Part shown: one piece after another, positions 46,157 to 57,465 of the stretch
Layout of the letters: each line of letters starts with the position of its first letter
Position numbering within the stretch: position 1 is the stretch's first letter
NCBI GenBank assembly: GCA_020064725.1
Contig: JAGTWJ010000006.1
Location: forward strand, 1,860,001-1,924,000
Direction of reading: 5' to 3'
Length of the DNA: 64,000 nucleotides
Source: Drechslerella dactyloides
Taxonomy: Eukaryota > Ascomycota > Orbiliomycetes > Orbiliales > Orbiliaceae
Notes under the pieces: generated by a model
What the model was told of the DNA's origin: nothing
What the model saw: only the letters and a program-made list of their open reading frames with translations
Databases searched by the model: none
Translations under genes and position numbers: made by a program

Positions 46157-49100
46157 GCTTGTCGTCTGGTTTCCAACTCTGAAATGACCACGGGATATGT
46201 ATATCAATATTTCATTGATCGTCTAACCAAAGCAGTGCAGATGGGATAGCCAGGTCTCGCGCGACGAGCGATCCCACGATCTTGTTGATACTAGTAACAA
46301 TATACGCCGTTTTATCTTTTAAAATACGGACTGAAAGGCTCGAACAATACTAGTATTGGTGGCACACGATAGAACAGCTGACGGCTGTAGTACTTACCAA
46401 TAAGCAATAAGGCTGCAGAGCTTCTTTGCTGATTTGTATAGGCGTACTGTCTCCTGTGTCGGCACTTTGCTTGTCTCCTTGATAGCAAGTAAGAGATATG
46501 TCAAAATACAATCTATTAAAAGCTATACTGCTAGCTAGTAAGGATCAAGAGAAGTGATAGCATGGAACAAAGATCTGTTATTTGCGCTTCAGTTTCATTC
46601 TGAGTATTGCACAGCCGTGTAGCTGCACATGTGAAGGGTACTGGAAATCTCACTTGCTTTGCGACCCTGCGGACGAACAATCGAACCGGTGGAGCAATTA
46701 AACTCAGGGACAGAATAAGTGTGGGCCTTTAGCAGAAGACGCAAAAAGAGGAAGGACTGAACTCCCTAGAGACAATCAGGTGGATATTATGGTATCGTAG
46801 ACTGATATTTATACTTCAGTGTGCACATACCTCCAACCGATGCCGAGATAGTACACTTGCGAAGTGCACCTTAAGTTACTATGCAGAACCACGACAGATA
46901 GCTAGCATGCTAGCAATGGGAAAAGGTGCATTGCATCTCCACGTCTAAAAAAATGTCAAATGATCATAATATATGCTGAATTTTTTTTCGTGTGCTCCCG
47001 CACTTCCAAGCTCCTGGTATGTTGCAGGATTCTCGCTCAATAATATCACGCTTGCTGCTGCAACTGTATTGTCTTTGACAGCGATTTTTTTTAGCACGTG
47101 CATGCATTGAGTGGGGCCGCTCTTTTCGGCTCTTGGCGATCGAGTGCTTCTGTAGAATTTTTACTAGCTACGGTGATAGCCTGCAACCGGGAAACTGAGA
47201 CACCCGCTATGGCAGAAGTATTGTTCCTGCTTAAGAGGAATGTTGCTCAGTCTCATAAGCGAAATTGTCCAGCCCCGGGCCTCTCCTGCCACGCGGGACC
47301 TAAAAAAACGCACTTGTAGCGGGAGTGAGACATGACGGCAGTCTCGCAACCCAAATTAATGCATTAATAGTCCCCACATATATCAGTATTTACATATATA
47401 CTTATTACTTACTATCGCAAAGCAAGCATGAGAGGATTTCAAGTGGCGCAAACGCATTCTGGTTGGCTGCTTCTATAGATAATGTATGCATGCTCGCCAC
47501 GCCGAAAATGCACAATGCCCCGTTGATGGGGAAGTCTGAGACTCTGAGAGAAGAGCAGGCGCAGCGACCCTGACACTGCTCGCTGATTCGCGGATTGTAT
47601 TCAAACCCAAGCTCACTCCGTGGCCGTCGGGCCTCAGAGCTTCAGCATTTTCTCCACGCCTCGGGTAAGTACGGGGAGCAGTCTCAGGAACAGCCATATT
47701 CAAGTAACGAATGAAAAAGCACCGATCGATACGTATACTCATTAGCCATAATCGTCGCAGCTCTACCCCTCACGCAGCGGGGAAGCTCCGGAAGCAACGC
47801 CGTGCTACAAGGCTCGAAGCGAAGTTAAGGATCCGTATGACGTCAACCACATCAACACCGCACCATTGCACGCGTTGACAAACGTTTGGTCCCAAATATG
47901 GCCAATTGCGTGGTACTGGGAAGACTAAACTGCACCACGATTCAACATTCGTACGACATAAATTGTTAAAATATTTCCAGACAGGATGCATGACAATGCC
48001 TAGCCTAGCAGACGTTGCGGTCGCAAACAAGCAACACAATCTAATCTCCAGCACGTCCGGGGCTACCTGGCTAGCGTCTAGGCGCTCAATTTGGGTTTGT
48101 GATCATGATCACCTCGCGAGCTCTTTGTGTCCCAAGAACCAGGTAGCGGTATACACGTTTGACCGCGATAACTAGTACCATAATAATGAGAGATGGTTAT
48201 CGACAGTCTATGGACGAGGTCATCAAGCATCTGCGGGGGAATTCATCAATTGCGTTGACTAACCGTTTCAGCACGCAGAATCATTTCAGGTCTAATCCGA
48301 GACGGGCGCCGAGCCGGCATCGGAGCCCGAGGCTCGAGGCTCTGGTGGAGTTGAGTAACCAACCCGAGAATCAGGCACAGTGTTAATCCCAGCGTATCTC
48401 CACTTGCCACCGATTCCTCAGTTGCTTTATCCTGGGTATAGGCAATGGGAACTTTCAAAAGGTTGAATTCCGCTTTATCGGCTTCAGGAAATTGATAGTT
48501 GGATCGATTTCTTGCACAATGGGGTTGTGACAAGCCTCCCAATGCTGCATCGGATTTCCATGTAATGTATGGCAACCTATTGCAATATATTGAATTCCGC
48601 ATATAGTCCTATTGCACCGCTGGTATCAGGCCCAGCTGGATACGGGACCACAGTATATTTACATATAGTATACGTATGGATCCAGACTAGTACTGTTGTT
48701 GCGAATAAGGATACACGAGAATTTTGTTAAAGAGCTAAGTCCGAAGACCAATGACACATACTTAACTATTCGATTTAGTGCCCTATTGATTGAGAAGACT
48801 CCTTCATACCAGAATCTGATCCTATCATTATAATTTTCTTCGAAAGCTAGAGAACTGCAAGGTATACTGGTATCCGTACAGTTGCTATCTCGCCTCGTTT
48901 AGCCGAGAAACGTCTACCCGTCGCTAAAGTTGCTTTGAAGCTAAAACTAACAAGGCTACTCCCAGATACGGCCCACTACCCTCCTTTCTATCCTAACGGT
49001 GGGTTGTTTTTGAAGCAATCCGGCATGCTATGGATTTGATAATATATCATTGTACTCCACATATGATATCTAACAGAAGTACACGAATCTCGATCTGAAC

Positions 49101-49168
49101 AACTAATACTACCATACCCATGAACCCTGTGCGCCTACTCCAACTTCCAAACACTCGCACTAGTCATA
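46157..49168. other. Intergenic between RWL copies 2 and 3
   Basis: Apart from the likely non-coding first exon of copy 2 near 46400-46500, nothing is recognised. A minus-strand frame at 48246-48602 has one hydrophobic run (LGLTLCLILGLV) but no start context, relatives or splice partner that I can support. Confidence 0.5.
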
Positions 49169-49567
49169 TTACTGATCGCTTTCAATATCCAGCTGCATCA
49201 TTCCTTCGATCGCGGCAAGCATAGAAGAATCCGAATCACGTTGGCCTCGAAGTGGGGTCCAGGACTCTTCCTTGGCGGACGAGTCAAGCCAGCGCTTCAT
49301 GTTGTAATCCATCTCTTGAGCGAGTTCTCGGGTGGTTTCGGGGGATACATCGGGAGCCTAATAGGGTGATATGCCAGTGGATTAGTGTACGTATCGCACC
49401 AGAATGCTATTATACTCTAACAAGATACAACGCGAAGAGCTTGTGTCTGAGCGCGAGATAAGAGGGTAGTCCATATGGAATGGTTAAGATCGTACCTGGC
49501 CTGTCGCATTAGGAGCAACAGTGTTCTGTTTTGCTCGATTGTTTGGAGTGGGTCCAGCCCGAGGCAT
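49169..49567 (-). CDS. RWL-motif family copy 3, 86 aa (possibly longer)
   Basis: Exons 49567-49496 (24 codons, MPRAGPTPNNRAK) and 49357-49169, joined by a 138-nt phase-0 intron with GTACGA donor and TTAG acceptor. Exon 2 has EMDYNMKRWLDSSAKEESW, TPLRG, SSMLAAIEGMMQLDIE, clearly homologous to copies 1 and 2; its exon 1 is diverged. An extra upstream coding exon at 49805-49654 could be joined in frame by an intron 49653-49584 (GTATGT donor, CCTAG acceptor), giving 142 aa with a Cys-rich start; I give that model low weight. Function unknown. Confidence 0.68.
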
Positions 49568-51271
49568 GGTGTAGTGAGTGAGCCTAGGTACACGAGTAAG
49601 GTATACGTTAGAGAAGTTCCAGTATAGGATGAAAGAGGGTCATGCACACATACGTAGAGTGCCGATTGAAAGTGACAGCGAGTTTCTTTGAGTCACCGAA
49701 CTGGACAGGAGTATGCCTAGTCTGTCCACCTGAAGCGCAGCTGGATGGGAGATCTGAACAGTTTAGAGAGCAATCCACAGTGTTATTGCCGGTGGCTAGT
49801 TTCATATGGGTTTAGGTAAGAACCACGCCCAAGTAATACTTGTGAAATGAAGCAGGTAAGTGCTTAGAGAAGAGAGATGAGATGAGATGAGACGAGATGA
49901 AGCGGTCAGGTATATTGCCACAGCAGACCGAAAGTCCGGATATAGAGAAGATCAAGAGCGAGACTGTGGGCGTAGAAGCGTCCAATACGAAGAATCTCGC
50001 GTGGGCAAAATTGTTGGTATGGTGGATTTCCAGGTGACAGTTGAGTATTCAATCGCATCAGGAGAACGATGTAGAGGAGGTTCGCCAAAGGAGCATATGA
50101 AAGAGGACAGACGGGTACAATTGTCGGTGTCTGTAGTGGGCCAGCTTCGTGGATGTGATAGATGGAGTGGACGATAACCATCTTATATAGAAAAGTTCGT
50201 CTCCTTGAAGAGTGCTCGGAATTGGAAAATATAGAGCCATGTTGCGCTCTTGTTTACCGGAGCCTGCGCCCTTTGCACTTCGGTATGCGCGGTGATGCTT
50301 CCTGCTGTCTAATCTGAATTGAAATCCAGCACAAAGTCAGAACGGATGGTTGTCGAATTCACCTTTCTCTTGAGCCCTGAGCGTCCGGACTTGCTTTTTT
50401 CCACTACTCTCACCTCGTGGTCCAGTTCTGTTGTGGGGATGCTAGATGGTCCATGGATGTCGCCGCAAAAAGCAAAACAGACGTCAAGTCAAACCTGTGC
50501 TCGTCGTGAGAAGATTTCATGCGATTTCAGTTTATTCCAGAAATATTGCGGTTGAATTTTGACATTGCGCATCGGGCATTCAAATCGGTGTTTGCGAACC
50601 TATTACTGCTACCATTAGCACACATCGAAAAGCATCTAGTTGCGGGAATTCAGGTCTGTGTGCAGTTTGCTTTTTTTCGTTAGATTTCTGAGGAGACTGA
50701 GCACCGTCTAAGTGCACAAAAAGGAGTCCGGTAAGCGGGGTCGAAAATTCTGGTGAGCACAAGGATGGTTACCCTCGAGTAGAAAAGCTTATCGGCAATG
50801 GCGATTCCGGTTTCGTGTTCTGCGAGCTTTGTGCGGACGTGGGATCTCGGGGGTTAATCGATGCATAGGAAAATGTATGTCGCCCTGTTTCCCAGTGTCC
50901 AGCTACTAGCTAAGTAGAGTCCAGCTCACAACGTGACTTTGGCTACCGATCACCAATAAACTGTGCATATGCACGCTGCATCAGAATTAGGCCCCACACT
51001 CGCGGAGGTCTGCTGCGTGATCCTTAGAAAACTCGAGAAATTGACGAAAGTGTTCGCCCTTCGGGCAACCGGGTTGATCAAGGGGAAAAGGCACATTATC
51101 GAGGAAAGCTCAGCCCGATGCGTAACTGCGCGCAGCCTCAGTTACTTAGGCATACCTCGTCCGGAATTCCTAGGTGCTTTGTTTCGATAATTGCTTTTCC
51201 TTGGTCCCATCTTATTCTTTTTCTTTTGGTTTGGTTCGCGGAAAACGCAAGTTCGGTTCAATAAGTACAAA
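49568..51271. other. Right edge of the genic region, no gene seen
   Basis: Contains the upstream region of RWL copy 3 and a short GATGA microsatellite at 49871-49900. Base composition is normal up to about 51.2 kb and then changes within a few hundred bases. Confidence 0.55.
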
Positions 51272-51573
51272 CAAGATGTCATCACCAACCAAACAGGATG
51301 CCACCACGGTACCAGCCAAACAAGATGCTATCACCAACCAGACAAAATACCACCACCAGCCAAACAGGATGCCACACCCAACTATATAGAATGCTATCTA
51401 CTATATAGCCAGGTATAACATCCTATATAGCTAGGTATAACATCCTATTTAACCAGTAGTAACATCCTGCCTAACCAGTGATAGCATCTTATTTGGCCAG
51501 TGGTGGCATTTTGCCTAGTTAGTGATGGCATCTTGTTTGGCTGGTGGTGGCATCCTGCCTGGCTGGTGATGGT
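51272..51573. repeat. Palindromic minisatellite at the edge of the AT-rich block
   Basis: The left half repeats a 22-24-bp unit of the type GATGCCACCACCAGCCAAACAG several times; the right half repeats its reverse complement (GTTTGGCTGGTGGTGGCATC). The arms meet around 51390-51420 in an AT-rich centre, so the whole could fold into one long hairpin. Units near the centre are more decayed (CCTATATAGC) than those at the ends. Confidence 0.7.
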
Positions 51574-51611
51574 ATATCTAAGTAGTAACTAAAAAATAGT
51601 AAAAAATAGGT

Positions 51612-51690
51612 ATGGTGTATATGGGATTTGAATCTGAGATCTTTTTAATTTTGGAAGTGGTGATAATTACTGGGCTATCGATGCTGTTGT
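51612..51690 (-). other. tRNA-like relic, possibly SINE-derived
   Basis: On the minus strand, GATAGCCCAGTAATTATC resembles a tRNA A box (TAGCNCAGTNGTTATC), and 40 bases later GATTCAAATCC resembles a B box (GGTTCGAATCC) with C-to-T/G-to-A decay. The rest does not fold as a tRNA by eye. It may be a mutated tRNA gene or the head of a tRNA-derived retroelement. Confidence 0.4.
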
Positions 51691-51804
51691 TCTAAAAGTA
51701 TTGTATATTATTATACCTATATATTACTGACTTTATATATTATAGAGTAACTGAGAAAAATTTATCTAAGTTAGGTAGCAAGATGTGGCATCCTAGGTGG
51801 TGGC

Positions 51805-52471
51805 TGTTATGGAATAACAGCACAGCACCCGAATAACCTGCACAGACCTGGTTCCCATACAGACACCCTTCCCACATGGTACGCAAAGTAATAGTGTATC
51901 TATGCACTATGTAGAATAGATTCCTATATAAGATACACATCTATATAGACTTGCTCTATGCAGACCACCAACCTACATAGTATACCTAACTATATAGACC
52001 ACAAGACTATATGGAACCCTGGACTATATAGAAAAACACTACCACAGAAGAATATAACTATCATAATATTTCTTCCTAAACAGAAGCCACCACGATGACT
52101 CATGGTCACATAAGTGCTCAGTGTTCAGGGTACTTAGTACTCAGCTAAGTACTAAATAAAGTAAGCACTGAATACATAACACCACAACACATCTTTACTA
52201 TTTCATATATTAGGATATTATATATATAACTAGCATACTTTACCTCAGGACTAATAACTTCTTTCTTAAAAACCATCAGTCAACACCTAAATTATAATAT
52301 CTTAATAATTAATTTATTTTATTATTATTATTATATATTTTATTCTAATAGTTATTATTATATCTAATATATATTTATCTTTTTTTATTAAGAAACCTGT
52401 ATAGTAGCAGCAAAGAGTTAGGGACTTCAGAGTGAAGTGCATTCGACCTAGTCCTGGGCCGAAGTGTAACA
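51805..52471 (+). mobile_element. LTR 1 of a Ty3/Gypsy element (about 667 bp)
   Basis: Begins TGTTATGGAATAACAGC and ends near TGTAACA. It aligns end to end with 56779-57465 in the same orientation: shared GAATAGATTCCTATATAAGAT, AAGTAATAGTGTAT, and the TTATTATTATTATATATTTTATT block. Compared with LTR 2, it keeps C where LTR 2 has T, and has A where LTR 2 has G. Confidence 0.8.
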
Positions 52472-53280
52472 AATATATTATTTATTACTCCATATACCAG
52501 TAGTTTTTTCTATATTAGGAAGTACTTTATAAAATTCTCTCTTATAAAAAAAAATCTTTTATTACTCTAATATCATAAATTATATAGATTATATTATAAG
52601 TTATATTCTATACTCTAAACTACTTTATAATTTAAATATAGTTAATAAAAATACCTTTCCAAGTTTTTAATTATATAACTTACTTAGTTCTTTACTATTT
52701 AAGTAACATTATATATATACAACAACTAAATAAAAGTAGATTATATATAAGAGTATTCTTATAAAACAATTTATAAGATATTTTAAAATATATATCATTT
52801 TTTATCTTAAAAACAGCTAATATAATTAAATTAACCTATTTACTTTTTTAAAGGTCTTAGGCAGATATCTTTCTTATTAAAAATAACCTATTATACAGAT
52901 ATACTACCATTTAACTGGCCTTAGTTTAGAACACCTTAGGAAGTCCTGAATTAATTAACATAATAGATGCTTTATAGCTGATTATTCTGATTATTTACTC
53001 TACAATCCTATTCTATTTTAAACAATAAAATATATTATTTTCAATTTCTATATTTTTTACTTTATAAATTACTTAGATCTTTACTGAGACTAATTCTTTA
53101 ATATTATTAAGACAGATTCTATATACTTTAAAATATAGATATCTTAAATAGCAGATCAAGATATTTCCTATCTTTTATAAATATAACCTATATAAATCCT
53201 ATTCTATTATATATAAAATAAGCTATATATTAAAAAAATTACAAAATCCTATTAACAGAATCTATATATTATTTATAGAT
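52472..53280. other. AT-rich decayed sequence
   Basis: Between LTR 1 and the left inverted-repeat arm. Almost only A and T, no surviving frame, presumably retroelement remains. I could not align it confidently to the Gypsy body to the right. Confidence 0.5.
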
Positions 53281-53503
53281 GTTATTGCGCATGCAGAAAC
53301 AGCCATATACAAGAGGCAGCTATTGCCAGGTCATGGCTCTGCCAGAGAGGGTGGCTGGTAAGCGAGCTTAGTAAGCTCGCTACCCCTTAATCCCCCCTCT
53401 CTCTCAGAGCATACTCTAGATAATTAAGACATAATCAACATCCTCTAGAAGAGACCTACATACCTCTGTGGAAGATATACCACTGCTGAACGACTACGCA
53501 TTT
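53281..53503 (+). repeat. Left arm of a 223-bp inverted repeat, GC-normal
   Basis: Begins GTTATTGCGC and carries CAAGAGGCAGCTATTGCCAG, GCGAGCTTAGTAAGCTCGC (itself a small palindrome) and CTCTAGAAGAGACCTACATA. It matches the right arm 55389-55611 in reverse complement over its whole length, with few differences. Confidence 0.88.
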
Positions 53504-55388
53504 ACAATAGAGTAAAGATATTTTTTATAATCTACTAAAATCAATATATATTAGTTCTAGTGATTTCTTAATATACTAGATAGACTATATTTTACTATAT
53601 ATTATTATAGTTTTCCTAAGTATACACACTTTATAGTTTAATTTACTAGCCTCTAACTTAATATCCAGTTACTTTAAAACTTATTTTATAATATATTGAT
53701 TAAGATATCCTAGTTTCTTATACTATTTAACCAGATTGTTCCCCTTCTATAGGTTATTAGATTTTATAACCTCTATATTATTAAGAGATAGCAATATAAA
53801 GATAATAATAAATTAATTCAGAAATTAAGCTGAATTACTAATTATATTTAGAACCTTTTTTAAAATATATAGATTATATATTATATTTTATTTTGTTATT
53901 CTAATTAAACTACTATCTATAATTAATAATTTATAATCTTTCTTAGAAGTATTATATTTACTATCTATATCTAACAAACTATTAATTAAAAAAAGATTTA
54001 TTCTTATCTTCAAAATATATAAAATATTTTAAATTATAATCTAGATTTATTATATATTAATTAAAACTATATCTATCTTTTATATTATAACTTTAGAATT
54101 ATCACCTAAAATAATATATTTCTTCTATTTTACTGGCTTCAGATTATTAAATCTTTTTTTTAAAAATAAGATGTAGTTTATTACTACTAAGTTAATATAT
54201 TATTTGGTTTGTAAATTATTTTATAGGCTAGCTTTTTAGCTAATCTTATAGACTCTTAAAAAATAATTTAGAAACTAATATATTAGCTTTTTAGATTAAA
54301 CTATAGTCTACTTCTTACTTCTATTTACAAGGCCTTTCTTAGAGAAAAATTTTTAATAATCTCTGATATTATAAAATAATAAATTATAGTATTTATACTA
54401 CTATTTTTTTTACTTATTTTAATCTTTTAAATTATCTTTTAATTTCTTTTTTATAGATTATTTTATAATATTTAAATTATTATCTGCTTTTTATTTTATA
54501 GTTTATTCTGCTGTTGTAATATAAACTTATAAACTATTCTAAACAGTTATAGATTAATTTATATAAAAGAAACAATTATTATAGTTTAATAAAAACTTTA
54601 AATTAATTATATCTTATTTATTTTTATTTATAAATAGAATAACTTCTATAATGAAATAATAATTATTATATAAAAATTAACTCTTATTTTTTATATAATT
54701 TATTTTAAAGATTTTTATATAGCAAATCACCTTTTTATATTTTAATTTATAAAAGATAATAAAGGTGTAATATAAAAGATATTTATTATTAAATCTAAAT
54801 TATAGATTAATTAAGAATCTTTCATTTTATAATAATTTAATTTTAAAAAAGTAAGAAATTATAATCTAATATATAAATTTCCTTATATCTACTTATATAT
54901 TTTATAATTTATTCTATAAAACAATAATTACTAAGTAAATAAATAATTGGAACTTTTTTTTTAGATACTTTATTATTTTTTAGGGAGTATTTTTATTATA
55001 GATAAGAGTTTTTATTTGTTTTATAATATACTATTTAATAAACTTTTTTATAAAGGATTCTATAATCTCAAAATATATAACCTTATCTTTAAGTATAAAA
55101 TAAGCTGCAAATTATTCTATATTTTAAGGAACAGCCTATAGTTTAGTGAAAGCTTTGGATTGGATTGGATTGGATTGGCCTAAAAAAAATCCATCCAAAA
55201 TCTAATCCAAAATCCAAAACTTCTAAAAATAGATATCTAAAAATAGAATAACATCTTTTTTAGCTTTATTTTAACTAAATAATTTGATTTTTATATTTAT
55301 TTTAAGATTTTTACTCCACTTATAGAGTAAAATTAATATATTTATTAATAGATACTAATAGTACTAATAATAATAATAATATATATGT
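53504..55388. other. AT-rich spacer between the inverted-repeat arms
   Basis: 1.9 kb of strongly AT-rich sequence without open frames. Near its right end (55155-55220) a run of GGATT units is followed by ATCCA/AATCC units, giving a potential hairpin. If the arms are the ends of a DNA transposon or foldback element, this would be its decayed interior. Confidence 0.5.
55155..55220. repeat. GGATT tandem run with complementary AATCC units
   Basis: TTGGATTGGATTGGATTGG followed, after an A-run, by CCATCCAAAATC and AATCCAAAATCC. The two halves can pair imperfectly. Confidence 0.7.
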
Positions 55389-55611
55389 GAATGCATAAGC
55401 GTCCAACGGTGGTGCGTCTTCCACAGAGGTATGTAGGTCTCTTCTAGAGGATGTTGATGATGTCTAAGTGTCTGCTAGAGAGGGCTCTGAGAGAGAGGTG
55501 GATTAAGGGGTAGCGAGCTTACTAAGCTCGCTTACCAGCCACCCTCTCTGGCAGAGCCATGACCTGGCAATAGCTGCCTCTTGTATATGGCTGTCTCTGC
55601 AGCGCAATAAC
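55389..55611 (-). repeat. Right arm of the 223-bp inverted repeat, GC-normal
   Basis: Reverse complement of 53281-53503, ending GCGCAATAAC. It contains the GCGAGCTTACTAAGCTCGC palindrome and the CCACAGAGGTATGTAGGTC block. Confidence 0.88.
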
Positions 55612-56600
55612 ACTTATATACCTATTTATATATTAAATAAATATTAAAGGCATTTCTTTTAAAATATATTCTGATAAAGTAGATTTTATACTATTTTATA
55701 ATAAATTATTTAAAGTAAAAAAAGAAATGGTTACTAAATTAATTAAGAAATTAATTAAGTTTCTTAAATTGTTCTTTATATTTAATTAGGTTTTTTATTT
55801 TTAATACTCTATTAAATATTACTATAAAAATAATTATAATTCTATTTTTTTAAGTTTTTAATCTATTAGCTAATATAAATCTAAAATTAATAAGTGATAT
55901 AAGATTTTAAGTAGTAATATTATTTGTTTAGATACTAGCTAGGATTTTAGTATATTTGCTATTTTTTTAAAGTTTCCTGATATAATTGTTTTAATATTAT
56001 AGACTATTGCTAAAATTATTTATATATATTATTAATATCTAGTAAGTATTTTTTACTATATTATTTTAAGATTTTATTTTAGTTTTTGCTTGGTATAATT
56101 TTCTGTTTTTATTATAGTGTTATTTATTTTTTTTAAGATTTATATTCTAATATTTACTATTAATTTATTCTAGTATTTCTGTAGACTATTTATATATTTA
56201 CTAGTTAATTTAAGAGAATAAAATATTATATTATTATCTTTTTATATATATAGTATTGTTTGAGTTATTGCTATAATTATTTTTTATTTATATATTTCTA
56301 AGATATAGAAGTTATTAATAGATTTTTTATATTTTTTGTTTTTGTTATTTGATATTAATTTAAAATTACTATTATTTATAAATAGTTCTTATAGTTCTGT
56401 ATTGTGGAATTCTGTATTATTTTTATATATTATAAAGAATTTATAAGTTATACTAGAGATTATCATATATTTATTGTTTCTTTTTGTCTATTAAAAATAA
56501 TCAATCAAAGTATTATATTTTTGTTTAAGGCTGGATAAAATATACTTTATTTTAAAATCTCTAACTCTCAATCACTACTATACAGGTTTTTTAGTAGAGA
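55612..56600 (-). mobile_element. Inverted partial copy of the Gypsy gag region with the end of its LTR
   Basis: Reverse complement of 56101-56220 matches 57755-57870, and reverse complement of about 55612-55790 matches about 58200-58350. At 56570-56600 the reverse complement matches the 3' end of the LTR (AACCTGTATAGTAG, GAGTTAG). So a minus-strand copy lies head to head with the plus-strand element to the right and is truncated on the left by the inverted-repeat arm. Confidence 0.75.
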
Positions 56601-56602
56601 GA

Positions 56603-56778
56603 AATAAATATATATTGGATATAATAATAATTATTAGAATAGAATATATAATAATAATAATAAATAAATTATTTACTAAGATATTATAATTTAGGTATTA
56701 ACTAATAAATATATATTGGATATAATAATAATTATTAGAATAGAATATATAATAATAATAATAAATAAATTATTTACT
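56603..56778. repeat. Direct duplication of about 75 bp in inverted LTR sequence
   Basis: The stretch AAATATATATTGGATATAAT, continuing through AATAATAATAAATAAATTATTTACT, occurs twice with a period of about 101 bp (ends near 56677 and 56778). It is the reverse complement of the LTR segment at 52305-52385. The second copy abuts the start of LTR 2. Confidence 0.8.
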
Positions 56779-57465
56779 TGTTATGGGATAACAGCGCAAC
56801 ACCCGAATATCCTGTACAGACCAGATCCCTATACAGACACCCAGTCCACACAGTATATAAAGTAATAGTGTATTTATATATTATATAGAATAGATTCCTA
56901 TATAAGATGTATGATTATATAGATTTGTTTTATATAGACTGTTAATCTATATAGTATACCTTACCATATAGGTAATAAGATTATATAAATAATATAACTA
57001 TATAAAATCTTAGATTATATAAAAAAATATTATTATAAAAGAATATTACTATTATAATATTTTTTTTTGAATAGGAGCTACTGTAATAACTTATGGTTAT
57101 GTAAGTGTTTAGTGTTTAGGGTGTTTAGTGTTTAGCTGAGTGTTGAGTGAGGTGAGTATTGAGTTATTTAGGTAATATATTAATATATCTTTATTAGTTT
57201 ATGTATTAAGATATTATGTATATAATTAGTATGTTTTATTTTGGAATTGATGGTTTTTTTCTTAAGAATCATTGGTTAATGCTTAAATTATAATATTTTA
57301 ATAGTTAGTTTATTTATTATTATTATTATATATTTTATTTTAATAATTATTATTGTATTTAATATATATTTATCTTTTACTACTAAGAACTTATATAGTA
57401 ATAACTAAAAGTTAAAGACTTTAAAATAAAATATATTTAATTTGGTTTTAGGTTAAAATATAATA
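56779..57465 (+). mobile_element. LTR 2, 5' LTR of the right-hand Ty3/Gypsy element
   Basis: Begins TGTTATGGGATAACAGCGC. Direct repeat of LTR 1. It is directly followed by gag-derived sequence on the same strand, so it is the 5' LTR of the element whose pol extends to the end of the window. Its 3' LTR lies beyond the window. Confidence 0.8.

Noticed and set aside
48246..48602. 118-codon minus-strand frame with one hydrophobic run
   Set aside because: No relatives in the window, no signal context and no convincing start; left unannotated.
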